From Oscillospiraceae bacterium (GTDB lineage Bacteria > Bacillota > Clostridia > Saccharofermentanales > Fastidiosipilaceae), in NCBI GenBank assembly GCA_029983685.1, contig JASBZA010000005.1, forward strand, positions 42,154-106,153: a stretch of DNA of 64,000 nt, written 5' to 3'. Positions 43,720 to 53,003 of this stretch are shown here, in pieces. Every line of letters starts with the position of its first letter. Position 1 is the first letter of the stretch. The notes below the pieces were generated by a model. It did not search any database. It was not told the DNA's origin and saw nothing but the letters and a program-made list of their open reading frames with translations. Made by a program: the position numbers and the translations under genes.

Positions 43720-44460
43720 TTAAAGTCGGTCCAGATTTACCCTTTGGCCGGGTGTGGTTAGGCCCAAAATTTGTGTTTTTTGACCGACTTCTTCGGCCAA
43801 TAAGTCCGGCAGCTTAACCCCACCATTCAAATGATCGGGTACCAGATAGTCTGTATCCGCATGGTCTAAAAATACTTCGGTGCCCAACAAGGCCTTGGGC
43901 CCCAGGCGCAGATCTACCGGAATCATGCTAAGCCAAATGCGGTCTCCGTCTAAAAGTTTCTCTAATAAGGAAAGTTCCCTTAGATAAGCCGCTTCCATTA
44001 CACGGTCGGTATCCTGCTCTTCCCAGTCCCAGAAATTAAGGTCACCGGCATGAAAGATTGGGCCGTCATTCGTTCGAAGTAAGAAAGACGAGCCTTCATC
44101 GGTCGATCCCAGAACATCCAGCGAAAAGAGGCCGGTCCTCTCTCTCTCTTCCTCCGAAAACAGATGCGAAAAACCCTTCTTAACCTGGTAGACCCTATCG
44201 CTTTCTCTAGGCACATAATTGGGCGGCATAGGGCAGGTTTCATCTAGGAAATAGCTACAAGTCCCCGGATAATCAAAATCCAATATCTCAGAATTCCAAT
44301 GGTCATAGTGACCGTGCGAAACAAAAAAGTAAACCGGCTTGCTGGTCGTGGTATAGCGGGACAAAATTTCGGCCGGGTCATTGAAGAAATCAAAAACCAG
44401 GACCACCTTGTCCAGCTCCAACAAGAAGCCGCTGTGGTTTAATAAAAACAATTGCTTCAC
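43720..44460 (-). CDS. MBL-fold metallo-hydrolase
   Basis: A 246-aa metallo-beta-lactamase-fold protein. The metal-binding HGHYDHW motif is at residues 49-55, with a later HAGDLNFWDW (histidine/aspartate ligands) and a terminal HADTDYLVPDH. This is the UlaG-like/UPF0173-like general hydrolase type; substrate unknown. The start is GTG at 44460 with GAGGAG 7 nt upstream. A longer frame to 44721 would overlap the divergent lipoprotein gene and adds no MBL sequence. Confidence 0.85.
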   Translation of the reverse strand: MKQLFLLNHSGFLLELDKVVLVFDFFNDPAEILSRYTTTSKPVYFFVSHGHYDHWNSEILDFDYPGTCSYFLDETCPMPPNYVPRESDRVYQVKKGFSHLFSEEERERTGLFSLDVLGSTDEGSSFLLRTNDGPIFHAGDLNFWDWEEQDTDRVMEAAYLRELSLLEKLLDGDRIWLSMIPVDLRLGPKALLGTEVFLDHADTDYLVPDHLNGGVKLPDLLAEEVGQKTQILGLTTPGQRVNLDRL

Positions 44461-44557
44461 GGACAAACTCCTCTCTAGCTTTGTATTGAAAGATTCTATC
44501 ATGTATCTAGTGTATAATTCAGTTATCTTTGGCCTATAAAGCGGAGGACAAATAGAC

Positions 44558-45628
44558 ATGCACAGCTTTAAGAAAAAACTGATGGTCCTGAGCCTGGTAT
44601 TTCTTGTGGGACTTAGTGCCTGTAAAGGCAACGGCCCCGATGAGGAAAAAACCGTCCCGTCCGAATCCACTCCGACAGTCAATACGGAAGAAAGCGCTCC
44701 CACCAGGGCACCCTTATCCACCGAACCGGGCGAAGAGGAAGTGACCGATGCCGCTACAATAAACGAAATTACACGCTACGTCCGTGACACCGTTAACGGT
44801 CCCTTTAGAAGCTATACCGCCTTTCCTAACTTTACCGCCATTAATGAAATTCCTCCTATTGTCTTTGCCGGCAACCGCATGCTCAACCGGGTAACGACCA
44901 ACTTGGGCTTGGAAGAAATCAGTCGGACCTCCTACGAGGCTTATCTCAAGGAAAATTTCAATCCTGAAATCAGCCTCCCTTTAAATGCCAATTACGAACT
45001 GGCCTATAATAAGGAAAAAGATAGCTTTAGCCCTACACCGGAAGATACAGACCGAAACTTCTCCCCTTTCTCTTATTTCTTAGACTCGGTAGTGACTAAA
45101 ACCGGCGACACCTACTATTTTGATACCTACGAAATGCAGTACGAATTCGTCAATGCCGAAACCGGCCGGGAGGAAACGGATAATCCCATCGCTCGCATGA
45201 TGATTGACGGGGTCACCATAGGTTTCTCCGTCCCTGTCGGAGGCCAGGACCTGCAATTAATAGACTACAGACCTTTGGCCAAAACCCGCTACACCCTGGA
45301 GAAAAATGCTTACGGCAAGTTCAATCTCTTGGCCAGGCAAAGCCTTCCCTCTGACCAAGCTTATAAGGAAGAGGCCAAAAAGCACTTCAATGCGGTACAA
45401 GCTCAAAGAGGTACTGTCTCCGGCGTTGGCTCCAACACATTGGCCGTCCGCAGCTGGGCCAGTATGGATGCCGGCATTGTAGGCAGCTTAGAGCAAGGAA
45501 ACCAGGTCTACTTCGTCAACGTATTCCCGGACACCGCTTTCTATCTGGCAGCCCCCGCTTCCGATGATCCCGGAATCTTCAACTACGCTTACGGCTTCGG
45601 CTTCATGGCTAAGGATTATATCCACTAA
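44558..45628 (+). CDS. SH3-domain lipoprotein of unknown function
   Basis: A 356-aa secreted lipoprotein. The signal peptide ends in a lipobox LSAC with C22 as the lipidation site. A Pro/Thr/Glu-rich linker (about 25-65) leads to an unassigned middle region, and the last 65 residues (GSNTLAVRSWASMDAGIVGSL..GNQVYFV) look like a bacterial SH3 domain, which usually binds cell wall. A TATAAT box at 44513-44518 is 40 bp upstream but its best -35 (TTGAAA) is 21 bp away. The gene is divergent from the MBL gene. Confidence 0.78.
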   Translation: MHSFKKKLMVLSLVFLVGLSACKGNGPDEEKTVPSESTPTVNTEESAPTRAPLSTEPGEEEVTDAATINEITRYVRDTVNGPFRSYTAFPNFTAINEIPPIVFAGNRMLNRVTTNLGLEEISRTSYEAYLKENFNPEISLPLNANYELAYNKEKDSFSPTPEDTDRNFSPFSYFLDSVVTKTGDTYYFDTYEMQYEFVNAETGREETDNPIARMMIDGVTIGFSVPVGGQDLQLIDYRPLAKTRYTLEKNAYGKFNLLARQSLPSDQAYKEEAKKHFNAVQAQRGTVSGVGSNTLAVRSWASMDAGIVGSLEQGNQVYFVNVFPDTAFYLAAPASDDPGIFNYAYGFGFMAKDYIH

Positions 45629-45668
45629 ATTCTTGAATTTTACTTCTGACAGGACTAAGATTCAGGGT

Positions 45669-46976
45669 ATGGAAAATGTGGATGAAGAAATAAATTTACC
45701 CTTACTTGGCCTGAAGGGTGTTTTGACAGGCCTTTTTTCAGGACTCATAGTCGTCTTATATCGTTATATCATCGGTCGGGGAAGCAACTTATCCTTAAAA
45801 GCCTATCAACTAATGCGACAAAAACCACTCCTGGTCTTGCCCTGGTTGGGTTTTATCATTTTGGCAGGTTTTATTATCGCCTACCTGGTCCGAAAGGAAC
45901 CCATGGCGTCAGGTTCCGGTATTCCTCAAGTAGAAGGGATTTTCTCCCACGGGCTTAAAATTTTGTCCATGCCGGTCATCTTGGTCCGTTTCTTAGCCGG
46001 TACGGTGGCGTCTTTCTTCGGTTTATCGCTGGGCCGTGAAGGTCCCTCTATTCAGATGGGGGCTTGCGGAGGTGAGCTCATCGGCCAAAAATTTAGTTCT
46101 TCAAAAAAAGAAAAGGGCCTTCTTATCACCGGCGGTGCGGCTGCAGGTTTGGCGGCTGCTTTTAACGCTCCCTTGTCCGGTATGGTATTCGCTTTAGAGG
46201 AAGTCCATAAGGCCTATTCCAAAAACGTGCTGGTCGTAGGAGCTACTGCTGCCCTAACGGCAGACCTGGTTTCTAAAATCTTCTTTGGTACCATTCCCGA
46301 GCTAAGTTTTGTCGTCATGCCGGACTTTACCGGTATACATTATCTTTGGCTCCTCCCACTAGGATTTATATCGGGTCTAGTAGGCTCTCTCATTAACAAA
46401 GGACTTTTAAATTTTCAAACATTCTATAAAAAAATCCCCCCTAAATTTCGACCCCTCCTGGCTTTAGCTATTGCCTTACCTTGCGGCTTATTCTTGCCAA
46501 ACATTTTGGGTGGTGGCAGAAATCTGGTCTCTCTTTCCGAAAAGAATCAATTAGCCCTTAGCACAGCCATTATTTACCTCATTGTTAAATTGCTTTTCAC
46601 CTGCACCAGTTTCGGCTCCGGAGCGCCGGGAGGTATCTTTATGCCGATTTTGGCCGTAGGCGCACTGACGGGTAATGTCTTAGGCCAGATGGCAGTCAGC
46701 CTTGGCATGGGTAGTATCTATATCCCCTACTTTGTTGTCTGTGCCATGGCAGGTACCTTGGCTGCATCTGTAAAAGCACCTTTAACCAGTATCCTACTAA
46801 TTGCTGAAATGACCGGATCCTTAACCCATATGCTCCCCATTTCGACTTCGGCTATTTTAGCCCTGTTTATTTCTGACAATCTAAGAATCGTGCCCATTTA
46901 CGATGCCCTTTTGGAGCGCATGTCCAAGCCTAAGGCTGAGGTTAAAGTTCCTATCGAGGATACTAAAAAAGCTTAA
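45669..46976 (+). CDS. ClC-family chloride/proton antiporter or channel
   Basis: A 435-aa membrane protein with the ClC selectivity-filter motifs GSGIPQVEG, GREGPSIQMG (with the gating glutamate) and GAPGGIFMP. No C-terminal CBS domains. The gating glutamate suggests an H+/Cl- antiporter as in ClC-ec1; the proton glutamate was not assigned. I choose the ATG at 45669; an upstream frame overlaps the lipoprotein gene and adds non-family residues. The ribosome site is weak. It follows the lipoprotein gene by 40 bp. Confidence 0.92.
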   Translation: MENVDEEINLPLLGLKGVLTGLFSGLIVVLYRYIIGRGSNLSLKAYQLMRQKPLLVLPWLGFIILAGFIIAYLVRKEPMASGSGIPQVEGIFSHGLKILSMPVILVRFLAGTVASFFGLSLGREGPSIQMGACGGELIGQKFSSSKKEKGLLITGGAAAGLAAAFNAPLSGMVFALEEVHKAYSKNVLVVGATAALTADLVSKIFFGTIPELSFVVMPDFTGIHYLWLLPLGFISGLVGSLINKGLLNFQTFYKKIPPKFRPLLALAIALPCGLFLPNILGGGRNLVSLSEKNQLALSTAIIYLIVKLLFTCTSFGSGAPGGIFMPILAVGALTGNVLGQMAVSLGMGSIYIPYFVVCAMAGTLAASVKAPLTSILLIAEMTGSLTHMLPISTSAILALFISDNLRIVPIYDALLERMSKPKAEVKVPIEDTKKA

Positions 46977-47040
46977 GCGAAGTTGGAATAGTCTATCGCT
47001 GCCCTACGTTTTTGCTAAATAAATACTTTTAATGCACGTG

Positions 47041-47069
47041 TTGACAAGATGGCTCTTATGACTTAAAGT
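47041..47069 (+). promoter_or_regulatory. Promoter of the tRNA-Ala gene
   Basis: TTGACA (47041-47046), a 17-bp spacer and TAAAGT (47064-47069), placing the start about 15 bp before the mature tRNA 5' end. Confidence 0.75.
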
Positions 47070-47090
47070 ATGAATCTGTTCATGGGACAC

Positions 47091-47166
<76 letters not shown>

Positions 47167-47174
47167 AATACGTT

Positions 47175-47207
47175 AAAAGCCCTTATTTTAAGGGCTTTTT
47201 CTTATTT
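47175..47207 (+). terminator. Terminator of tRNA-Ala
   Basis: Perfect 10-bp stem AAAAGCCCTT (47175-47184) with AAGGGCTTTT (47190-47199), loop of 5, then TCTTATTTT. Confidence 0.9.
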
Positions 47208-47423
47208 TAGGCGTACTGAAAACATATTAAAAAACTATTCAAACGAAAGTTAAATTTAAGACTTGATGTTGATAAAATTTGGGGCTCTGCAGCATTTCCT
47301 AGCTTCTCCGGGCTGATACACATGCCTATTTCAATTGCTCAGGCTAATACGATTGGATTGCAAAATAAAAGAACTGTTTTAATTATTATTATCATCACCA
47401 CAATTTTCTTTGCAATCCGGGAT
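47208..47423. other. Gap between tRNA-Ala and the NUDIX gene; contains a distant inverted repeat
   Basis: I see no gene here. GGATTGCAAA (47355-47364) recurs inverted as TTTGCAATCC (47409-47418), 10 bp perfect, around an AT-rich loop of 44 bp just after the NUDIX stop codon. It has no T run and does not look like a normal terminator. Confidence 0.4.
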
Positions 47424-47912
47424 TCATTCAGCTCTTTCATCTGTAATGATATGTTCAACGCCGGTATGATCGGATTGCAGGTATTCTTTCATAAAAGATG
47501 GAAAAGCTTTAAAACTACTAAGCTCATCAATCGGTATCCAGTGCATAGACTCTTTTACGCCGCCCATAGTAAAACTCCGGCTGTTAAGATTTTTATTACC
47601 CTTCGGTTTCATCATGTAATAGAAGGCAATCTCATGGCAATCAATGCCATTTAAGTCGAAACTTCCGACAAAGAAATTCTCATGTATCACAGCAAGATAA
47701 TCTATCTCATATTCAACCCCTGTTTCTTCAAATACTTCCCTTTTTACGGCCTCTTCAGATGTTTCCCCTAAATGGACTGCTCCGCCTATGGAGTAGTAAT
47801 AGTCATTAACTTCATTTCCTGCAAACAAGACGCAATTCTCTTCGACTATAATTGCTGCTGCTCTATATCTAAACCACTTATCTCCTTTTCTAAAACCACA
47901 ATCATATTCCAT
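47424..47912 (-). CDS. NUDIX hydrolase
   Basis: A 162-aa NUDIX-fold hydrolase that would cleave a nucleoside diphosphate linked to another group. The box reads GAVHLGETSEEAVKREVFEETGV (about residues 44-66) and matches G-x5-E-x7-REUxEExGU. The substrate cannot be deduced. The gene ends in TGA, rare here, and is richer in A and T than the core genes, so it may be a later arrival. It lies just right of the tRNA gene. Confidence 0.9.
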   Translation of the reverse strand: MEYDCGFRKGDKWFRYRAAAIIVEENCVLFAGNEVNDYYYSIGGAVHLGETSEEAVKREVFEETGVEYEIDYLAVIHENFFVGSFDLNGIDCHEIAFYYMMKPKGNKNLNSRSFTMGGVKESMHWIPIDELSSFKAFPSFMKEYLQSDHTGVEHIITDERAE

Positions 47913-47963
47913 CTCCTATCCCCCTTTATTTCACATTGGTCTACACTTGATATATCTTTTGCT

Positions 47964-48182
47964 TCATTTAGAGATAATTTCCTGCCCTTCTTTTACGTCT
48001 ACATCTTTTGGCAAATATAAGACCTTTCCTAAATCTTCAGGTGAAGACTCACCAACTTGAAAGGGATACTCTTTTCCATCTATAAGCACAGTTTTTGCGT
48101 TTGCATTGTTATGAAATATAGATTTGGATAATATAAGCTGTGTCATGTATTTGTCTTTCATAACATTAATAACCTTATTCAT
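47964..48182 (-). CDS. Hypothetical 72-aa protein
   Basis: A small basic protein that I do not recognise. The start at 48182 (MNKVINVMKDKYM) has AAGGA 6 nt upstream, and a TATAAT box lies at 48206-48211 on the minus strand without a clear -35. The second half (TVLIDGKEYPFQVGE..LGKVLYLPKDVDVKEGQEI) looks like a small beta-barrel. It is AT-rich and ends in TGA, like its NUDIX neighbour 51 bp downstream, so the two may have arrived together. Confidence 0.55.
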   Translation of the reverse strand: MNKVINVMKDKYMTQLILSKSIFHNNANAKTVLIDGKEYPFQVGESSPEDLGKVLYLPKDVDVKEGQEIISK

Positions 48183-48284
48183 AGACTTTCCTTTCCATAA
48201 CAATAATTATATCTTATCAAATTAGCATACTTTTTGATTCTCTTATTCATTCTTATATTTAATCAATTCCTTAATTTACAGCTT

Positions 48285-48312
48285 TTGCTTTTACCACTAA
48301 GTCTTGTACAAT
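48285..48312 (+). promoter_or_regulatory. Candidate promoter of the GH2 beta-galactosidase-type gene
   Basis: TTGCTT (48285-48290), a 16-bp spacer and TACAAT (48307-48312), about 40 bp before the ATG. I found no catabolite-response element nearby. Confidence 0.4.
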
Positions 48313-48355
48313 AAAAATCTAAAACCAAAGTGGTGCAACAAAGGAGTACAGAGTT

Positions 48356-51115
48356 ATGAAAGCGAATCTCAATTGGCTGACCGATCCCACGGTCTTTCGT
48401 GTCAACCGACTAGATGCCCATTCCGACCATATCCACTACGCAAACGAGCAAGAGCTAGAAGACGGCAAGTCCTCGTTCGGTCAATCTTTAGACGGACGCT
48501 GGCGTTTTTCGTGGAGCAAAAATCCTGCATGCCGTCCTGAAGATTTTTGGCAAGAAAACTACGATGATTCAAACTTCGACAATATTATGGTGCCGGGTCA
48601 TATAGAGCTACAAGGTTACGGCCAAATCCAGTACATCAATACCCTCTACCCCTGGGACGGCAAGGCCGAAATCCGCCCACCCGAAATCGACTGGGATAAC
48701 ACGTCTGTCGGAAGCTATGTCCGAACCTTTGATTTGGAGCCCGGTCTTCTGGGTAAAACCGTATGTGTCCGTTTCCACGGTGTAGAGCAAGCCTTCTATG
48801 TCTGGCTCAACGGCCACTTCATCGGCTATGCCGAGGACAGCTTCACGCCGTCTGATTTTGATTTAACCCCTCACATCAGGGAAAAGAATAACCGTTTATG
48901 CGTTGAGGTTTATAAGCACAGCAGCGCTTCCTGGATTGAAGATCAGGACTTCTTCCGCTTCAGCGGCATTTTCCGCAGTGTAGAACTTTGGGCCAAACCG
49001 GAAACCCATATAGAAGATATGTGGCTTAAGACAGGCCTTAAAGAAGATAACAGCACCGGTACTATGCAGGTGCGCCTCCAGGTGGACGGACCTTTGGGCG
49101 AAGTACATTGTGAAATCAGCCACCCGGACTTTGGCCTTGTCTGGAACGATATGCTGGACTTAACTCAAGACGGAAAATATCTGTTCTCACAAGAATTGGA
49201 GTTTGAAGATGTCTTGCCCTGGCAGTACGAAACGCCCGAACTTTATGATGTCAAGCTAACGGTGCGAAATGACCAAGCCGATATCACGGAACTGGTCCCC
49301 TACCGCACCGGCTTTAGGCGTTTTGAACTTAAAGACGGCCTCATGCTTCTTAACGGCGAACGCCTGGTTATTCGCGGGGTTAACCGCCATGAATGGAGTC
49401 CTCATACGGGACGGGCTATTAATATAGAAGATATGGAAAGGGCTATGGATACCATTCTCCGGAACAATATGAATGCGGTCCGTACCAGCCACTATCCGAA
49501 CCAGACGCCTTGGTACCATATGTGTGACGAGGAAGGCATCTACCTCATGGACGAGGCTAACCTGGAAAGTCACGGGTCCTGGCAAAAGTTAGGTTCCATT
49601 GACCCCAGCTGGAATGTACCGGGCAGTGTCCCCGAGTGGAAGGACTGTGTTTTGGACCGTGCCGAGTCTATGTTCGAACGAGACAAAAACCACGTCTCTA
49701 TCCTCTTCTGGTCCTGCGGCAACGAGTCTTATGCCGGAGAAAATATTTTAGCCATGGCAGATTGGTTCAGAGCCCAAGACCCCGGCCGCTTGGTCCACTA
49801 TGAAGGCATCTTCCACCATAGAGAATTCGACCAGATCTCCAACATCGAAAGCCGCATGTATGCGCTACCGGCTGATATAAGAGCTTATTTAGAAAACAAG
49901 CCGAAAAAACCCTTCATCCTTTGTGAATACATGCATGATATGGGTAACTCTCTGGGCGGTATGGAAAGCTATATCAAGCTGGAGGAAGAATATCCCCAAT
50001 ACCAGGGCGGCTATATCTGGGACTACATGGACCAGGCTCTTTGGCATAAGGATCCGTCCGGCAAAGCTTATCTGGCCTACGGCGGCGATTTCAACGACCG
50101 CCAAAGCGACTATGCCTTTAGCGGCGACGGTATTGTCTTCGCCGACGGCATGGAAAAACCTGCCATGCAGGAAGTCCGTTACTGGTATGCGCCAAAAGAA
50201 ATAAGGGATGCCATGGACCAAGAAAACCGTGCAATGGCGGAGGCGGTAAAAGCGCTACCCACTCGCAAGAGTCCTTTAAAAATTGTGCATGGTGACGGCG
50301 CTTTGGGCGTTTCAGGTGAAGATTTTGAAATTCTCTTCTCTTACGCGGAAGGCGGACCTTCTTCACTGGTTTCCAAAGGCAAAGAATGGATTTGGCGTGC
50401 ACCTCGTCCGGCATTCTGGCGGGCTGCAACGGAAAATGACTTAGGCAATAAATTTGCGCCCGAGACAAGTATTTGGTCTGCGGTAGATGCTTGGCAGGTC
50501 TGTAGCGACATAAAAGTTTTGGAAGAAAACGAAGACAGGGTCTCCATTCGCTTTACTTACACCGCCCCTGCCATGCCGGAGCTTAAGACCGATGTCACCT
50601 ACACCGTTGCCGACGGCTGCCTGGATATTTGCTTAAGCTACTACGGTGCCGAAGGAAGACCTCAGCTACCCTTGTTCGGAATCCGCTTTTCAACACCTGA
50701 ACCGGTAGATGAAGTGTCTTGGCTAGGTCTTAGCGGAGAAACTTACCCTGACAGAAAAAAAGGCGGTCTCTTCGGTTGGCACCAAGAAACACCGCATATT
50801 CCGGATTACCTTTGGCCTCAGGAGTGCGGTGCCCATACCGATACACATCAGACTGTTTTAAGAAGAGGTAAATCTACTCTGACCTTCGAGAAAAAGGATG
50901 CTCCCTACATCTTCTCCGCTATTCCTTATACTCCTTTACAGTTAAGCCAGGCCTATCACAAGGTTGAGCTGCCCGAGCCTTGCAGAACCGTGGTAACGCT
51001 TTGTGGAGCCATGCGTGGTGTTGGCGGCATCGACAGCTGGATGTCCGATGTGGAAGAAGCCTATCACATTCACTCAGATAAGGATATGACTTTCTCTTTT
51101 AGGGTTCATTTATAG
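48356..51115 (+). CDS. Glycoside hydrolase family 2, beta-galactosidase type
   Basis: A 919-aa LacZ-type enzyme with no signal peptide, hence cytosolic. Domain order: sugar-binding jelly roll (about 50-210), Ig-like domain, TIM barrel (about 320-610) with acid/base E457 in SCGNES and nucleophile E524 in ILCEYMHDMGNS, a second Ig-like domain and the C-terminal beta-galactosidase small-chain domain (about 640-915). Family 2 enzymes with this layout cleave terminal beta-galactosides; the exact glycan here is open. AAGGAG precedes the ATG. It stands alone on the plus strand beside the lyase cluster. Confidence 0.92.
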   Translation: MKANLNWLTDPTVFRVNRLDAHSDHIHYANEQELEDGKSSFGQSLDGRWRFSWSKNPACRPEDFWQENYDDSNFDNIMVPGHIELQGYGQIQYINTLYPWDGKAEIRPPEIDWDNTSVGSYVRTFDLEPGLLGKTVCVRFHGVEQAFYVWLNGHFIGYAEDSFTPSDFDLTPHIREKNNRLCVEVYKHSSASWIEDQDFFRFSGIFRSVELWAKPETHIEDMWLKTGLKEDNSTGTMQVRLQVDGPLGEVHCEISHPDFGLVWNDMLDLTQDGKYLFSQELEFEDVLPWQYETPELYDVKLTVRNDQADITELVPYRTGFRRFELKDGLMLLNGERLVIRGVNRHEWSPHTGRAINIEDMERAMDTILRNNMNAVRTSHYPNQTPWYHMCDEEGIYLMDEANLESHGSWQKLGSIDPSWNVPGSVPEWKDCVLDRAESMFERDKNHVSILFWSCGNESYAGENILAMADWFRAQDPGRLVHYEGIFHHREFDQISNIESRMYALPADIRAYLENKPKKPFILCEYMHDMGNSLGGMESYIKLEEEYPQYQGGYIWDYMDQALWHKDPSGKAYLAYGGDFNDRQSDYAFSGDGIVFADGMEKPAMQEVRYWYAPKEIRDAMDQENRAMAEAVKALPTRKSPLKIVHGDGALGVSGEDFEILFSYAEGGPSSLVSKGKEWIWRAPRPAFWRAATENDLGNKFAPETSIWSAVDAWQVCSDIKVLEENEDRVSIRFTYTAPAMPELKTDVTYTVADGCLDICLSYYGAEGRPQLPLFGIRFSTPEPVDEVSWLGLSGETYPDRKKGGLFGWHQETPHIPDYLWPQECGAHTDTHQTVLRRGKSTLTFEKKDAPYIFSAIPYTPLQLSQAYHKVELPEPCRTVVTLCGAMRGVGGIDSWMSDVEEAYHIHSDKDMTFSFRVHL

Positions 51116-51141
51116 AGCAATTGACTTCACATATTAGCTTC

Positions 51142-51187
51142 AACGACAAAAGCCCTTGGTTAGGCCAAGGGCTTTTGTGTTGTCGTT
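51142..51187. terminator. Long bidirectional hairpin between the two GH2 genes
   Basis: A 13-bp perfect stem (CAAAAGCCCTTGG at 51147-51159 with CCAAGGGCTTTTG at 51165-51177), extended by a further AACGA/TCGTT pairing beyond a short internal loop. It lies between the convergent GH2 genes and has a T4 run on each strand. Confidence 0.8.
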
Positions 51188-51207
51188 ATTTAATTAAAAT
51201 ACGTTCG

Positions 51208-52908
51208 CTATTTCTTGTCTCTCTTGGCCGCATCGGCTTCGTACATTTCCTTAACAACATCGTATGCTAATTTCGGTCTTCTAAATTCATCGACAATACC
51301 CTTATTGTTATAGGTACGAGGGCGTTTCTGAAACCACTCTTCCTCTGTCACCCGCACGTCTGCAAACTGCCATAGGTACACTCCTGCTATATCAGGATGA
51401 TTGAGATACTCTTCCAGATTTTCCCTAATAATGTCACACTGACGTTCCTCAGACCATTTTGCATGCGTACGGTCTCTATAGCCATAAACTGCTCCGGCAC
51501 CAAATTCACTTACAATAATCGGTTTCCCGTCGCCACCGGAAGACTTAATCCAATCCAGGATTTTCTTATTCGTTACCTTGGACGGCTCTTCTACATACCA
51601 GCCGGCGTACATGTTGTAAGAGACAACGTCCGGAATATCCAAGCAAATGTCGGTATAATACTGGAAGGTGGCAAAAGTCGTCAAACGGCTCTGGTCTAGC
51701 TCTTTCAAGAGTCCCAGCTGTGCCTCGTATTTTACACGGCCTTCTGGTGTCTGACTGGCACATTCGTTCATGACACCCCAAATATAAATTGACGGATGAT
51801 TATAGTGCTGAGCTACCATCTCGCGGATACAGTCTTCTGACTGGCGGTCGAAATTAGGATTCAGCATGCGGTCTAATTCAAAACCTCTGGCATGGGACTC
51901 TTCCCAGACCAAAACCCCTCGCTCGTCACATAAATCTAAGAACATGGAGTCGTTAGGATAGTGCGAGCACCGCACCGAATTAGCCCCTAAATCTTCCAAA
52001 ATATCCATATCTTTCATCATGAGCTGCAAAGGAACGGCACAACCCACCACGGCATAATCTTCATGACGGTTGAAGCCTCTAATAAAGACCGGTTGACCAT
52101 TCAAAAGAATTCTTTTACCGTCTTGTCTGATAGTACGAAAACCGATACGCTCGATGCGGTCATCAAACAAGACTTCGTCTTTGGCCAAAGCCACTTGCAA
52201 GAGATAAAGATTGGGTCTTTTATCTGACCAAGCTTTCACATCCGGGAAGTCTTGTTTCCAATGAATCTCAACGCTTTCGCCACTGTCCAGCAGAATATCC
52301 TCTTGATGGAAGACTTTGGCCCTGAAATCGTAATCATTATCTTCATTAAGCGAAGCTTGGAGTGAACAGGCCCTGGGTTCGGACGCTAAATTCTCTACAA
52401 GCACCTTAATTTCTGCTTGCCAAAAACTGTTCTCACAAAGTGGGGTGACATGAACCTGCTTTACATAAAGGTCCGACAGAGTTTCCATCTGAACAGACCT
52501 GGTAATACCGCCGTAGCTGTAATAGTCGTTCGGAACGTGCAAAGAGGAAGCCTCACTGAAACGATTATCAACCACTACTTCCAGCTTGTGATTCCCGGCG
52601 ACCTGGTTGGGAATAATTAGCTCAAAACCGGTAAAGGCGTTGTAATGGTGCCCCACCTTTCGGTCATCCCAAAAAACATCACAAGTATGACTCACGCCTT
52701 CAAAAAAGAGCTTCACGTGGGTATCTTCAGATAAAAATAGCTGCTTCGTATAAGTGCCTACACCTCGATAGGTCATAAAGTCAGGATGCTGCTCAAACGC
52801 TCCCGGGACCGGCAGGCAGTAAGCTTTTTCGAATCCCTCCATCCTGAAATCCCAGACACCGTCTAAATTTCGGCTCCGTCGCACACAGTTTTGTTGAAAT
52901 AGACGCAT
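51208..52908 (-). CDS. Glycoside hydrolase family 2, beta-glucuronidase type
   Basis: A 566-aa cytosolic GH2 enzyme of UidA size: jelly-roll N-domain, Ig-like domain (about 175-270), TIM barrel with acid/base E382 in VMNECAS and nucleophile E468 in VSEFGAGAVYG. The length and the SEFGA motif fit beta-glucuronidase better than beta-galactosidase, though specificity within GH2 is not safe to call. The start at 52908 has AAGGAG 7 nt upstream; a 20-residue longer frame lacks a site. Last gene of the DUF2264-GH88-GH2 operon. Confidence 0.88.
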   Translation of the reverse strand: MRLFQQNCVRRSRNLDGVWDFRMEGFEKAYCLPVPGAFEQHPDFMTYRGVGTYTKQLFLSEDTHVKLFFEGVSHTCDVFWDDRKVGHHYNAFTGFELIIPNQVAGNHKLEVVVDNRFSEASSLHVPNDYYSYGGITRSVQMETLSDLYVKQVHVTPLCENSFWQAEIKVLVENLASEPRACSLQASLNEDNDYDFRAKVFHQEDILLDSGESVEIHWKQDFPDVKAWSDKRPNLYLLQVALAKDEVLFDDRIERIGFRTIRQDGKRILLNGQPVFIRGFNRHEDYAVVGCAVPLQLMMKDMDILEDLGANSVRCSHYPNDSMFLDLCDERGVLVWEESHARGFELDRMLNPNFDRQSEDCIREMVAQHYNHPSIYIWGVMNECASQTPEGRVKYEAQLGLLKELDQSRLTTFATFQYYTDICLDIPDVVSYNMYAGWYVEEPSKVTNKKILDWIKSSGGDGKPIIVSEFGAGAVYGYRDRTHAKWSEERQCDIIRENLEEYLNHPDIAGVYLWQFADVRVTEEEWFQKRPRTYNNKGIVDEFRRPKLAYDVVKEMYEADAAKRDKK

Positions 52909-53003
52909 AGTTTTGCTCCTTAAATCTGTCCAAAAATAAAGCTGCCTTTTGCGGTCAGGGACCTGCATCAGACAGCTACCAGCTTATACTTTTTAGAAAA
53001 GAC

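Noticed and set aside
44461..44721. N-terminal extension of the MBL-fold gene
   Set aside because: It overlaps the divergent lipoprotein gene, has no MBL-like sequence and no ribosome site; the GTG at 44460 has both a site and the family start.
45564..45668. Longer start for the ClC gene
   Set aside because: The extra residues are the lipoprotein 3' end read in another frame.
47264..47275. DnaA-like TGTTGATAA copy near the tRNA
   Set aside because: It is single and isolated; the significant signal is the cluster at 43.5 kb.
47322..47654. Open frame antisense to the NUDIX gene
   Set aside because: The opposite strand encodes an intact NUDIX box; this frame has no recognisable domain.
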